Assembly: GCA_900660155.1 (NCBI GenBank)
Contig: CABFPE010000098.1
Coordinates: 1,498,527-1,562,526 of the forward strand
DNA from: Hofstenia miamia
Lineage: Eukaryota; Xenacoelomorpha; Acoela; Hofsteniidae
Direction of reading: 5' to 3'
Length of the DNA: 64,000 nt
In this document: piece after piece, positions 51,331 to 63,467 of the stretch
Position numbering within the stretch: position 1 is the first letter of the stretch
How the letters are laid out: each line of letters begins with the position of its first letter
Notes under the pieces: model-generated
What the model was told of the DNA's origin: nothing
The model's database searches: none
Seen by the model: only the letters and a program-made list of their open reading frames with translations
Program-made: the position numbers and the translations under genes

Positions 51331-51599
51331 TTGGACACTCTGGAGTGTCAGTTAAGCTATCTACTCCATTCTGTTACAGTGTGCAGATGGATCAACATTC
51401 AGAGATGTACTCCAGTCATGAAGTTTGTGCACCTACTGAAGCAATCACCTGTTTTTCACTTGGTAATTGTGAAGTGAAAGAGAACTGTTATGATGTTTCT
51501 CTATTGTATTTGGTTTTGTTTTTCTAGTGGGTGTGAGTCAGCTGGGATGGATTTCCCCTGACTGCAATCTACTTCACCACCCACTGATGAGCAACTTCA

Positions 51600-53500
51600 C
51601 CTTATACATAGTTTTACATTTGCCAGCTCTGCAATCTGATGCTGTCACCAAGCCCTTACTCTATTCTTACTGTTCTTAGTGCTATTCTGGTTAGTCTCAT
51701 TTTTCTACAATTTGGATTGTGTGCCTATGCCCTGCTACCATCTGTTAAGTGCTTTTATTTCTCCTACACAGTTGGATGTTTCTCCTACATTATTGGAATT
51801 GTTATTGGAACCTTTTTCTCCTACTTTACTTGTTTAATTATTATTGTTCTTATGGATATGGATTTTTCTAATTCTCATAATGGAACTCCCACTCAGGGTT
51901 CCCCTGTATGAGTGTTGGCAGCTTGGACACTGTCCCTCACATTGCTGGACTTAATTCTGTTGTTGTTTTACTGATTCCTACCCCCACTAAATCTGTTTCT
52001 GGTATATCCACACCCTCTGAAATTTTGCTGCAAGAAACCCCTGTTCCTGCAATTCTGTCTAATCTGTTTCTTATGTATACACCACCATTGCCTCATTCTG
52101 AGTCAACTGAGGTTCAACAACTCAGAGAAGCCCTAGCTGAACAGATCTCACAGTGTCATTCCTGTGAAGCCCATTTTGACGCCCTACAAGCCAAAATGAG
52201 ACAACAAGCCACCACTGCTTGGTAGCATGAGAGATGCCTGCTTGACTCAATCTCAGCCTTGGAGATGTGAATTCAGGAATCATTCCTACATCCCCCTCTG
52301 ACTCCCCCAAAGGAACCTGAGTATGTAACTCACACTCTTTTGGACAAGGCTCTCAATGCTCTTTCAGAAAAGTTCTCAACAGTTATATCACAGGCAATGT
52401 CTGCCCACCTTTCTTATGCTTTGTCAGCACTCACTCCATCCCCTGTGACACCACCATTCATTACCCCCATTACTTCTTTTACAAGTGGAGCACCTACCTT
52501 CACTCAGTCTACTCTTTCTCAAGTCGCAATGCTAACTACAGTAGCTATGCCAAGTCCTTGTACCCCTAGCATAACAGTTGTGCCTGTGGCATCTGTAAAT
52601 GTTTTGGTCACCCCAACTACTATGATTGTTTCACCTTCTCCTCCAAGTGACCCTATCAGACCCACAACAACTCACAGACCACGCTTCACTCAGTCCATTC
52701 TGCCTACCAAGGCATCAGGGAACAAACATTCAAATCTTTTCAATAGACACTCAGTATTGCCTAAATTCACTGGAAAAATAGATGAAATCTCACACTCATT
52801 CAACAAGTGGCTCTTTCTGTTTGAGCTTACAATGAAGCAGTATAAAACCACTCAAGACACCACTGCTGCTCAATTTCCCATGTTCTGTTCCTTCAAGGCC
52901 TCACATACAATCAGTATATGATGCTGGATAGGGAAGTTAAGACAAATTATCAGTTACTTGTTGGTCACTTTGAGGACCACTACAAAGTGCCTCACATCAA
53001 ACAGCAATATAAGATGCTCTTATGTGATCTTTCCTTCAAGAAAGGAGATGATGTGAGAACCTACATTACACAAGTCAATAGACTCTTTTCCCTCAGCAAA
53101 CTAACTCCAGAATACTCAAGACACAATCTCTTCTCTTACATTTGTCAGGGATTTCCCTTTACTATCAGGAGCCACCTTGAACTCAAATGTGATCTGGAAG
53201 ATGATTTGAACTCTATTATTAAGAAAGTGATTAGCATTGTTTATATGCTACAGAATACTACATGCATTAAGAGAGATGCTGGTGACCTGAAGATGGGTCA
53301 AATGACCACTAAGTCATTAACCTCATCAAGTTCTGCTACAGTACAGAAGAAGACAGATACTGAAAGACAGTCAGCTCACATTCATACCCAGAGTGGGGCA
53401 GTTATCCACCTAATTGCAGATTGGGATGGTATCATCATTGATGAGCCTTCCATTGAAGCTTGTACTCCCAACACCCTGGTCAAGTCTGTCAACCATTTAA
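51600..53500 (+). pseudogene. gag region of the LTR fossil
   Basis: A Pro/Thr/Ser-rich segment (about 52.4-52.7 kb) is followed by LPKFTGKIDE...FNKWLFLFE and a region of HFEDHYKVPHIKQQYKMLLC type, the layout of gypsy-type gag (linker, then the capsid-like P-x-F-x-G-x...W motif). No zinc knuckle is evident. Fossil, broken. Confidence 0.65.
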
Positions 53501-53579
53501 ATTAGTTGGAGCACTGCCTCCTGAAAACTGTGCACATGATGTTTTGGTGATAACTTTGTTGCTATGCACTAATGTCATC

Positions 53580-53950
53580 CCTGCAGACGTGAACAGACTG
53601 CTAATTAACACCACCATTGATACAGGAGCTTCTGTATCCATCATCAGCAACACCTGTTGTGACAAGCTTTGCCTACAGAGAGAAGATCTGTTAACTTCCA
53701 CTGCTTGTTTATTGGAAGCTTCAGGGAATACTATTTTGCTGAAGGGCCAGAATAGCAACCTCAAGTTGCACATCCATCAGGAATGTGCAACCCTAACCCT
53801 AACCCTAACCCTGGACCTCATTGTGGTTGACACCTGCAATCAGCCTCTACTGTATGATGTTATTCTTGGGAACAACTTCCTTGAGAGAAACACGTGTGTA
53901 ATTGATTATGGAGCCATCACTCTTTCTATTTGCAAAAGTGAGCTGCAAGA
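53580..53950 (+). pseudogene. Aspartic protease region of the LTR fossil
   Basis: INTTIDTGASVSIIS carries the D-T-G-A active-site motif. The later DVILGNNFLERN matches the I-L-G-x-D/N-F/W-L block of retropepsins. Located between gag and RT as usual. Confidence 0.7.
53791..53812 (+). repeat. Telomere-like CCCTAA run
   Basis: Three CCCTAA units plus CCCT, the complement of the animal telomere repeat TTAGGG, inside the protease region of the LTR fossil, where it reads as alternating Leu-Thr. Confidence 0.9.
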
Positions 53951-54399
53951 GGAGCTTATTACTACCTGTAACCAAGAAATGTTGTTAACTTTCACAGATA
54001 CAGTTGTCATGGAACCATGGCACTGGCAACAAGTTGCCGTCACTACAAGCTCTCCTTATGATGGGTACATCATGATCTCTGGACAAAGGGGAAAATGCCT
54101 TCACAGTTTACATCTTTCTCTGGACCTTTGGCACATTTCTTGTGGAAATACTTACATTACTGTGCTTAATAGTTCCACATACTTGATCTGAAAAGATCCC
54201 TCAAAGACATCTATCATCATGACGCCAGTCTGACTCAAACTTAAAGCTGCAGCCTGTCTGCCCATTCTTACTGCAATTCATGATCTAAGTGAACTGAGTG
54301 ATCCAGTTCAGATCCCAGTTGTGAATGAGAGAACTCATGGACATCTGAGTCCACAAGAACATGATGTGCTCTCTGCCCTCTTATGCCAGCATCATGATG

Positions 54400-55700
54400 T
54401 GTTCAATTACAGATCGATCAGTGTTGGAAAAGCCATTGGGGAACAACATGCCATCAAAACTAAGAGTGATCACCCCATTTGGTTGCCAGTTTGATGGGTA
54501 CCTGAGAACTTAAGAGCAGAGTATGAACAGATCCTTAGCAACCTCATTGAAAGTGGGATCATTCAGAATAGTAATAGTTCATATGCTGCACCTAAGGTGT
54601 TCATTCACCAAGGTGAGAAGTACTGCCTCTGCATCAATTTCCAATTAATGATATCACAACTAAGGATGCATATCTGTTACCTTGCATCAAGGACCTACTC
54701 TATGATGCCAGCAAGTACAAGTTATTTTCATGCTTGGATCTCTGTAAAGCCTATTGGCAGATACCAATGAAACCTGCCAACATTCTGAAAACTGCTTTTA
54801 TTATGCCTTACAGCCTCTTTGAGTGGAAGTATATGGCCTTCAGGCTTTGCAACACTCTGACCACATTTCAGCATTATGTTACACATGTACTACAGAATGG
54901 TGCTAATGTTCTTGAACCTGGGATCACTGCATACATGGACAATATCCTCATTGCTTTACACACATTCTCTGATCACTTAGATAAACTGGGTCACACTCTT
55001 AAGATCCTGTGCAACTGTGGACTCTGGGTAAATGGAAATAAGTGTTCACTCATTTTGCCACTAGTTACCTTCTTATGCAGGGTAATTGAACCCAGGAGAA
55101 TATCTATTAAGAATGATGTGAAAGACCATCTCAATCAAATTGAGACTCAGTGCTCACACAAGGACATCCAATGCCTGATGGGTTTTCTTAACTATTATGG
55201 CTCCTTCATTTCTGAACTAGCCAACTGAACCAAGCATATCTCTAATCTATTACAAAAAAACACTGAATTTTGTTGGACCTGGCTTGAGCAAGAGGAGCTG
55301 GATGCTGTGAAGTGAGAGCTCAGATGGATCCCTAGTCTGAACATGCCAGATTGCACAAAAGAATTTATTGTCAATTGTGATGCGAGTTCAGTCACCATCA
55401 GTGGTGTGCTCAGCCATGTGATCAACAGCCAGGAATGCCCAGTACAATACTTCAGTCAGAAGCTCCACAATGCTGAGCTAAACTATGGAGGAACAAAGTC
55501 TGAGATGCTAGCACTTGTTGAGAGTCTGAAGAAGTTCTGATTATTCATCTTAGGTCGCCAATTTGTTGTTCATACCAACAAATCTGTGCTAGCATGGCTT
55601 AAGAAATTCTCTGGCAACAAGTTGAACATCTTGCTTGATGGTTGGAATACCATAACAACTTCTCTTTTATGATCACCCATCATAATCAGAGATTGCATCT
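54400..55700 (+). pseudogene. Reverse transcriptase and RNase H region of the LTR fossil
   Basis: FSCLDLCKAYWQIPM (L-D-L-x-x-A-Y-W/H-Q-I), AFRLCNTLTTFQHYV (F-G-L-x-N-A-P-x-T-F-Q), the catalytic-box region near 54.94 kb, and VTFLCRVI are the RT blocks in gypsy order. The following IVNCDASSVTISGVLSH, QYFSQKL and ELNYGGTKSEMLALV are the RNase H start and middle. Fossil. Confidence 0.8.
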
Positions 55701-56079
55701 CAGTGCTGATTATTTCACCACTCTGCCAAGTTATGAGAGAGACCTGCAAAAGCCACAGGGTGAAAAAACTCTGTTCAGATTCATCCCAGCTTGTGAGTAT
55801 GAGCTCCTCCCTGATATCAACACAGATTGAAATGGGAAAGCAATCCTTCCCATTATGGTGAAGGAGGAGATTTCAGAAAAGGAAATTGCTGCCCATCAAT
55901 TACATGACAAAGTCTTATCCAAAATTGTCTTTAAGATCAAGCACCCTGACCATGCTATCAGTGACTTTGCTAAAAGATACTTTCAATGTTATCATTGGTA
56001 GCTTACTGAAGCTGGACTCCTCTACACGCATAGTTGGAACAACCATCTGGCAATCCCTGAGTATTTCAAGTGAGATCTG

Positions 56080-57320
56080 GTCCAGAAGATCAATGAAAGC
56101 AGACATCTCGGGATTATCCAGATGGAAAGAACATTTAACACTCATTACATTACCATTGGTATTAGAGCTACAGTACAAGATGTGATTGATAAGTGTGAAG
56201 CATGCCTGCTTCAAGGAGTTGGACACTTTCCAGAGCAGAGAGCCAAGCTCCATAGTCAGGTTGCCAAAAGAACTAATGAGGTGGTCCACATGGGCATCGA
56301 AAAACTATCAAGGGATGAGCAAGGATTTCAATATCTGTTAGTCTTGATAGACCACCAAAGTTATCAGTGAAAGAATCGTCAAAGACTGGATCTTTAAGCT
56401 CAAGCCTATGGAGCATNGATTGATAAGTGTGAAGCATGCCTACTTCAAGGGGCCAGACACTTTCCAGAGCAGCAAGCTGAGCTCCATAGTTGGGTTGCTG
56501 AAATAACTAATGAAGTGGTCCACATGGACATTGAAAAACTATCAAGGGATGAGCAAGGATTTCAATATCTGTTGGTCTTGTAGACCACTTCACTAAGTAT
56601 GCACAACTCATCCCCCTTGACAATACCACTGCCAAAGTGATTGGTGAAAGAATCGTGAAAGACTGGATCTTTAAGCTTGGGCCAATGGAGCATTTGGTCT
56701 CTGACCAAGGTGCTCAGTTCAAGAACTCTTTAATGTCCACTCTCATGAAAGAACTTGAAATCATACATGATTTCACAACTGCTTACCACCCACAGTCTAA
56801 TGGCGTCATCAAGAAACTGAACTGCACCATCATTAAACTGATCATAATTGCTTTAGCCCACGCTGCTGGTCAAATTAGAGACATGTCATAGAAGCAGTCA
56901 AATTCTTTTACAATACTGCTGTGCACTCTACCACCAAAGTAAGCCCTTTCAAAGCCATGTTTGGCTGTGAAGTGAGCACTCTTTTGTCAAGCATGTTCCT
57001 GGATTACAATGAGCCAACCTTGGAGAACTTTGTGAACCAGATGCTACAGGAATTTCAGGAAGTGCACCTCTCCATCTGCTGGAATACCAATCAGTCTGTT
57101 ATTTGCCAGAAAAGAAATTTTGGTAAAAAGCTGTACAGTGAACCTCATAAAAATGGAGATTCTCTATTTGCTTACTTTCCTTGTCAGGTTACTGATGCTA
57201 ACCAAGTGTGAAAACTTGCTACTAATTGGCAAGGACCTTTTAAAATAGTAAAGGTGTTAGATCACCACTGGTACTTATTAGATAATGGTAAAGTCGCCCA
57301 CTTTCAGCAGCTTAGATGAA
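56080..57320 (+). pseudogene. Integrase region of the LTR fossil
   Basis: Starts with the H-x-x-H / CxxC-type zinc region (THYITIGIRATVQDVIDKCE), followed by the catalytic core with HLVSDQGAQFKNSL and FTTAYHPQSNGVIKKLN (D-x-G-x-x-F and Y-H-P-Q-x-N-G blocks), then a chromodomain-less tail. Part of the region is doubled around the single N at 56417. Fossil. Confidence 0.8.
56184..56690. other. Single-N assembly gap at 56417 with repeated flanks
   Basis: Sequence starting GATTGATAAGTGTGAAGCAT at about 56184 restarts right after the N at 56418, with scattered base differences. The bases just before the N are repeated again at about 56640-56690. Two similar element copies, or alleles, were abutted here. 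Confidence 0.75.
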
Positions 57321-57329
57321 CAATCAAAG

Positions 57330-60300
57330 ATATACAAAATGCAGTCATTGACAATAATAACGAGTTTTCTCCTGTCAATGATGGCATTAATGAGATAAAG
57401 TATTATGATAACCTCACTGAATGTGAGGAAGAGGACCTTACACAGGTCAAGTATGATAGTAACCTCAGTAGTAGTAGCAGCACTATAGCTACTCTTATTT
57501 TGCCTAAACAAAAAGCTAGAGATCAGAGAAATTTCAACCATTTAAATACCCAGGAAAGGGACTTTAATCTTATATCTTTGTTTAGCAACTATGAAACAAA
57601 CAGAAAACCAACCCCCAACAAGATGCTGAGTATGAAGACAAAACAATCTGTGAGACAAAACAAAGTGATCAATGACACTGAGATGATCAGATGAAGGCAC
57701 TTCCTGAAAGCAAGAGTGAAAAGCAGAAGACACCTGTAGCAGACACAACTACGAGGTAAGACAACTCTCTCCTTGGGAGCAGACTTCCCACAACTATGCT
57801 CAGAGAAAATTCTCTGAGCAGGAGCTGACCTTAGATGACTATGCATGGAGACAACTCTCTGTGCATGAATCTGAGGAGCATAGAGTGCCTTTTGCCTACT
57901 TGTCTAACATAACCTTGCCCTGCGTTGACTCAAAACCCCCTCCTAGTCAATGGTCCTTCCTCCTGTGACTCAGCTAGTATTAGGTCCTGCAAAGCCAATG
58001 AATGTAAAGCCAAAACATCTAAGGTTGGCAATGAGATCTTACATTCATATTTTATGGCTACTCAGAAAGTGGTCCATTTAGTCAGAGATAATATATCAGA
58101 AGAAACAAAGAATAGGTTGTGATGGATGTTTAACACTAAGGATCTAACCTGTTCAGTCAACTTGATCCCCTTTGTCATAGATGAAGAGCATAGACCTAAG
58201 ATCAATTCTATTATTTGTTATGATTCTAAGATGTTAGCTGGCATGTCATGACCTTACTGGCAAAGTACTGTTCATACTATGTTCAATGAGAACTTCAACC
58301 TGTCTCACCTGTGCCAGTTTCTAAACAGTAAAGAAAAGATAAAGAAATTTGAATGTGTTAACATTGATTTTGACAACTTGTATTCATCTAATTTTTTCAT
58401 GTCAATGAGGTTAACCACCCTGAATCATGGAAAAGATTGAAATAGCCTTTCAACTCACCAAGGTGGAGAAGATAAACTTAGTAATGTTCTTAAAAGAAGA
58501 GTACCAGGATACCATCCCAGACAAAGTTGAAAGTTTGCACTTTTGTATGGAGAATTTCACCATGTTGTATAGCAGCTCCTACCAGCCTACAAGTATGTAT
58601 AATACCCACATAATCTTGGCTACTAAAATCATCTATATGGACCTGCTCTTATGTAAGAAAATTCAAACACACTGTCTCACAGTCAATACTCATCTGATAA
58701 TCAATACATGCATCCAGGCTCAATCACTTGAGTTGATCAATATTAGCTCTGACGTCTCTGATCTCCATGTCAGTTTTGCATTTTTACAGAGCACCACTAC
58801 CCTACAAGAAATTGATGAGGTATGGACAAATCTGAAAGCCAGTCACAGCCCAGAGACACAATGGCCCACCATCAACATTCAGAACCCCACATCACAGTAT
58901 CATTGCTCAGTCAAGAGAATGCTCACTGAGCTACGTCTGTCCCATGACATGCAAGATCATCAGAACTTCTTGGAAAAGATGTTCTCAGAAAAATTTGCTC
59001 CAGTGATCCAGTTGTGTGGAGCCATGTGTGTTCTCACCACTTTTCTCACAGTTGATCCTCATCTTCAGCTACCTATGGATAAACCCACCAGAGAGAAACT
59101 CATGAAACAGTGTTCTCATGAACTTGCCATTGGTCTTGCTGCCTGGAAAGTTAAGAACTGGTTGCTCCACTCTTATTTGCTGCCTGCCTCACCTGGAAAG
59201 AATAAGAAAGCAATGGAACATTTTGAGAAATTCTACACGCATCTCATCAGATCCAGTGGACCCCTTGTTTGCCTCCCACCTCAGATGATTGTCAACTGAT
59301 TAGGAGTGGCGTTTTCCAACTTAAATATCTTCTCAGATACCCTCAAGAAGTACATGTGAGACCAAGTTTCTTTCTCTTAACTCTGAGTACACACCTCTGT
59401 GTATGAGTCAACTCATGTGCTGTGAATATGGCTCCACCAAACAGTTCATTGAATTGGTCAGTCACTATGATGTTCTGAACCACACTGAAATCTTATTCAA
59501 CCTGGAGCAGCTAAATTATCCTGAGTGTGGGTACAGCAAACTTACACAAACCTAGCAACAAGCTACCAAGGATGGCAAGGTCATCCCAATCACTGTTCTA
59601 GTGCAGAAAATGAAAACGCCCAAACAATTTTACTGTGAGGAAGAGCTCTTATCCTCCTCAGCTATCAAGGTATCACTGGTGATGAAAGCCCTCATTGAAG
59701 CTGTTAACCTAGAAAAGTTTTCTGGGGTTGCAGTCTCACCCAAGCTCATGCCCACCTGGTCTCTTACCAATAACAAATGGATCTTAATGATTGAGCACAG
59801 CCTGGAAGAATTCACAGAGAAACCAGTGATAGTTGATCACATTGTTGAGCCCAACAGCAACAATGATATATTAGGCCTCATGAAATGGTGCCTCACTGAG
59901 ATGCTAACCAAAGAAGAGCTAGTACTTCTACTATTGCCAGGGTGACAACTCCCCCTGGACGTAGAATGTACCACTGCCTGCCTTTGCCTTTCTACTGCTC
60001 AAATCAAAAATTTACAGAGCCACAGACTCTGCAGCACTTTTTGGGATTCCATCAAGGATGCCAAGATAAATTACCCTGTTACAATTAGAACAGCCTCTCT
60101 TCAGAACAAGTCCAGCTTTGCCCAGTTGGNTTTTACTGTGAGGAAGAGCTCTTATCCTCCTCAGCTATCAAGGTATCACTGGTGATGAAAGCCCTCATTG
60201 AAGCTGTTAACCTAGAAAAGTTTTCTGGGGTTGCAGTCTCACCCAAGCTCATGCCCACCTGGTCTCTTACCAATAACAAATGGATCTTAATGATTGAGCA

Positions 60301-61558
60301 CAGCCTGGAAGAATTCACAGAGAAACCAGTGATAGTTGATCACATTGTTGAGCCCAACAGCAACAATGATATATTAGGCCTCATGAAATGGTGCCTCACT
60401 GAGATGCTAACCAAAGAAGAGCTAGTACTTCTACTATTGCCAGGGTGACAACTCCCCCTGGACGTAGAATGTACCACTGCCTGCCTTTGCCTTTCTACTG
60501 CTCAAATCAAAAATTTACAGAGCCACAGACTCTGCAGCACTTTTTGGGATTCCATCAAGGATGCCAAGATAAATTACCCTGTTACAATTAGAACAGCCTC
60601 TCTTCAGAACAAGTCCAGCTTTGCCCAGTTGGAAAATAACATTGAGAAAAACAACCTTCTCTGCATCCCACTGCCTTGTTTGATGACACTACTGATTCTG
60701 CTGTCATGGAGAGTGTGTTAGGGAAAGAAGAAAGTCTCTGCCTATCTCACAGATCACAGTAATTACGTCTCAACCACCTCTGAAGTTAACAGATCTATGC
60801 AAACTAAGAGTATAAGGATACCTGCAACACATTGCTAGAAGGTGGTAACCCTGAGCAAGTATACATCAAATTGAAACTAACCATCAATGATATTTTTCAG
60901 AAGGGCCAGCCTATCTCTACTCAACTAGAGAAAATCCACCAAACCATCACTTCACTCAACCCTTGTGTTATTCTATTTCAAGCCAGAGGTGACTTGATTT
61001 GGGCTAATAAGGCAGAGACCATAACCTGATATTACAATGTAACCAAGTGTATCAAGATCATTACCATGTTACATTCCAGCATCACCAACCCTGAAGAGAT
61101 GACACTGCAGGAAGTGAACTAGTATTGTTTGCTCTTCATCAACCATGCTACCTGTATGGGATCTCTCAGGGAAGTCTTCCTTCACTTTTATCATGATATC
61201 AAAATTAGTGTGGATAATGTGCATACCTCAGACACCAACAGCTTGATGATGCTCCTTATCACCCTCAAGGGCCTTTGTCTTTACAAGTGTTTTTATGATA
61301 CCTTCACCTGGAGGTTGAATGTGTTGCAATGAAACTGTCCTATTAGTTCAAGGCTACCAGAGCTCAAATATTTCAGATTACACAGCAAAACTGTCACTCA
61401 ATGGAAGGCACTAATGAAGGTCTCCAGGCAGCCCTGCTATGCAGAAGTTTCATCCTGGGATGACATATTGGCCAAAGAGATGATCAAAGAAGCCCAAAAG
61501 TTGTTGTGTGGTCCTATGGTCCAACTGTTACTGCAGCCTTAACCATGCAATGGGGGCA
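57330..61558 (+). pseudogene. Unassigned 3' region of the LTR fossil
   Basis: About 4.2 kb between integrase and right LTR (about 0.5 kb of it doubled around the N at 60130). It contains long open stretches, for example a 290-codon one at 58427-59299 with a balanced, largely soluble-looking composition. I see no clear signal peptide, fusion peptide or transmembrane segment, so nothing shows it to be an envelope gene. It may be an additional gene peculiar to this lineage or captured host sequence. Fossil, broken. Confidence 0.6.
59628..60632. other. Single-N assembly gap at 60130 with identical 502-bp flanks
   Basis: 59628-60129 and 60131-60632 appear identical throughout, including the same antisense frame at 59630-59815 and 60133-60318. 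This is the pattern of an unmerged contig overlap, so one copy is probably not real. Confidence 0.9.
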
Positions 61559-62446
61559 TGTAGAGTCACTCAGGGCCTCTCTTTTATTTTATTTTAATTT
61601 TTAGGCAATCTCAAATTAATTTGGTGCTATTTAGTTTGATGAATTATTAATGTGTAATCTTTTCAAACTTGAGTTTCAAACTTAGTGATTGTCCCCTTGA
61701 AGCTTTAGATTACATGTAATTGCTCAGTTAATTTGCAAGGGAAATGAACTTTTGTAAAAAATGGTAAATATTTACCTTCTTTTGTTATAAATAGGAAACT
61801 TGATTTTAAGCAAATGTCAAATAAATTTCATTCTTGCTGGATAACATTTACTTTTTTTTATATTATATTTCACTAACCATTTTAGCTCTGGTATGAATTT
61901 TATAATAATGAAATTGTAAGATCTGGCAATAATGTGGGAGGAACTCCACTGTGCCTGGAGTGATAACTTGCTCCTTGACAGATGTGAGCCCATATTGTGG
62001 TTGCTTTAGGCTATGTGTAGGCATAGGAGATAAAAGAACTACAACATCTATCAATCAAACATGCACAAATTAGAACACACCCTGAATATACTATGCCATT
62101 GGTGTACACAAATATGTGGTAACTACACATTATTTTATATCTTATTATATGAGCTGAGAAGATAAACCTGGAGATAAATTATTTGTATTGAGCTAGAAAT
62201 TACAACTTGAGACACACAATTAGCACCTTGGATTTGTAAGAATGGATTCTAATGGCTTGGGTTCAGTGAGATGCTGTGTGAATTGGTCGCTACTTTAACC
62301 ATCTTGGAATTACTTTTTTCTACAATGAAATTGGTGAATTACCAATCTTCATTTTGTTTTGTTAGAAAGTGGGTTGCTCTTGGTGATGGTAATCTTCTGC
62401 AACCTTTGTACCACTTGAGCTGCTAGATGCACCCTGTGATTCCACA
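61559..62446 (+). repeat. Right LTR
   Basis: 888 bp, TG...CA termini. It is longer than the left LTR mainly through a roughly 36-bp segment near 61.92-61.96 kb and about 20 bp near the 3' end. Preceded by the G-rich polypurine-like tract. Confidence 0.9.
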
Positions 62447-62450
62447 CCAG

Positions 62451-63467
62451 AAGTTGACATGTGTAATCCCAATTACAACTTTCCATATGTTTAAATCACC
62501 TAAATTTATGCATTGATGCAATAGGCAAACATTTTGTGACTTAGAAGTATATGCATAAGTTCAACAAAGCTCATTAGTGGGGCAGAAATGTTGAAAATTT
62601 CATTGCTTTAACTAGAGCAAAGTGTTTCTAATGCAATAATTTTAACTAAATATATAACACATAGCATGGATTTCTATTATGTCATTCACTATGAAAAAAA
62701 CAAAATATGTGCTATTATTAAATGCATAAGGCCTTGAATGGTTACTTCAATTGCAATGGTAGGTAGGATATATTTGAACCAACATGTAAATGTAATAATT
62801 GCTAAAAATATGTACATTTTGATTATTATACCTAGTAGCATGTTAATAATTTGCTAACACAAAGACAACATGTTGTTAACCCTTCATAGCAAAAAAAGGA
62901 AAAGTCAGGGAAAAATTTAAGCATTAAAGTACATATTTTAAAGAACAAGTGTTCAAAAACCACTATCATGACAATCAATTGTTGCAAAAAATGGAATCAA
63001 AATGAATATTAAATGCATACATTCAAACAAAATGAGTGGGTTTTGGAAATCAAATGAACACATAAATGATTTGGAGAATGAATAATTGTATAAACTTGCA
63101 TTGTTATTAATTCAGTTAATGTTGAAACAAAAGGGAAATGTATTCAACAACATGAATCCTGTTATATTTTCTATAAATGAATAGCATAATTATTCCTAAT
63201 ATCCTCCCCAATAGCCTATGTCAGGTAATGATACATTGTATTTCTTCATTCAATTGAAATCTCCTTTATTTTTGTAAACAAAAATTTGAAATAATATACC
63301 TACATACTAATTTTTGCCAGGCTAATTCTACATTCTAGTAAAATACATATAAAAAAATTACATTCAACATTTTTAAAGTAATAAATAACTCTTGATTACT
63401 GCTAAAGGAATAGAATAGTCTGCCAGCACAAAAACAAATACTATCTGATCAAAAACTATCAGATATT
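62451..63467. other. CpG-free spacer between the LTR fossil and an inverted LTR relative
   Basis: About 1 kb of AT-rich DNA without any CG dinucleotide. No gene or repeat was recognised. Confidence 0.5.

Larger units (their letters stand above)
50476..62446 (+). mobile_element. Ty3/gypsy-like LTR retrotransposon fossil, about 12 kb as assembled
   Basis: Two direct LTRs, each starting TGTAGAGTCACTCAGGG and ending in CA, bound the element. The 4-bp target duplication CCAG flanks it at 50472-50475 and 62447-62450. A TGG-starting primer-binding-like site follows the left LTR and a G-rich tract (GCAATGGGGGCA) precedes the right LTR. Parts in order are gag, aspartic protease, reverse transcriptase with RNase H, and integrase, the pol order of Ty3/gypsy. 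An unassigned 3' region of about 4.2 kb follows. The coding region is broken many times (roughly a dozen or more), so it is a dead copy. LTRs differ by about 5-6 percent over the stretch compared, much of it CA/TG pairs. Two single-N gaps lie inside. Confidence 0.9.

Noticed and set aside
59630-60318. Two identical 61-codon minus-strand frames
   Set aside because: Antisense shadows of the LTR fossil that appear twice only because of the duplicated flanks of the N at 60130.
57330-61558. Envelope gene of the LTR fossil
   Set aside because: No signal peptide, fusion peptide or membrane anchor could be seen in the open stretches, so position alone does not support the call.
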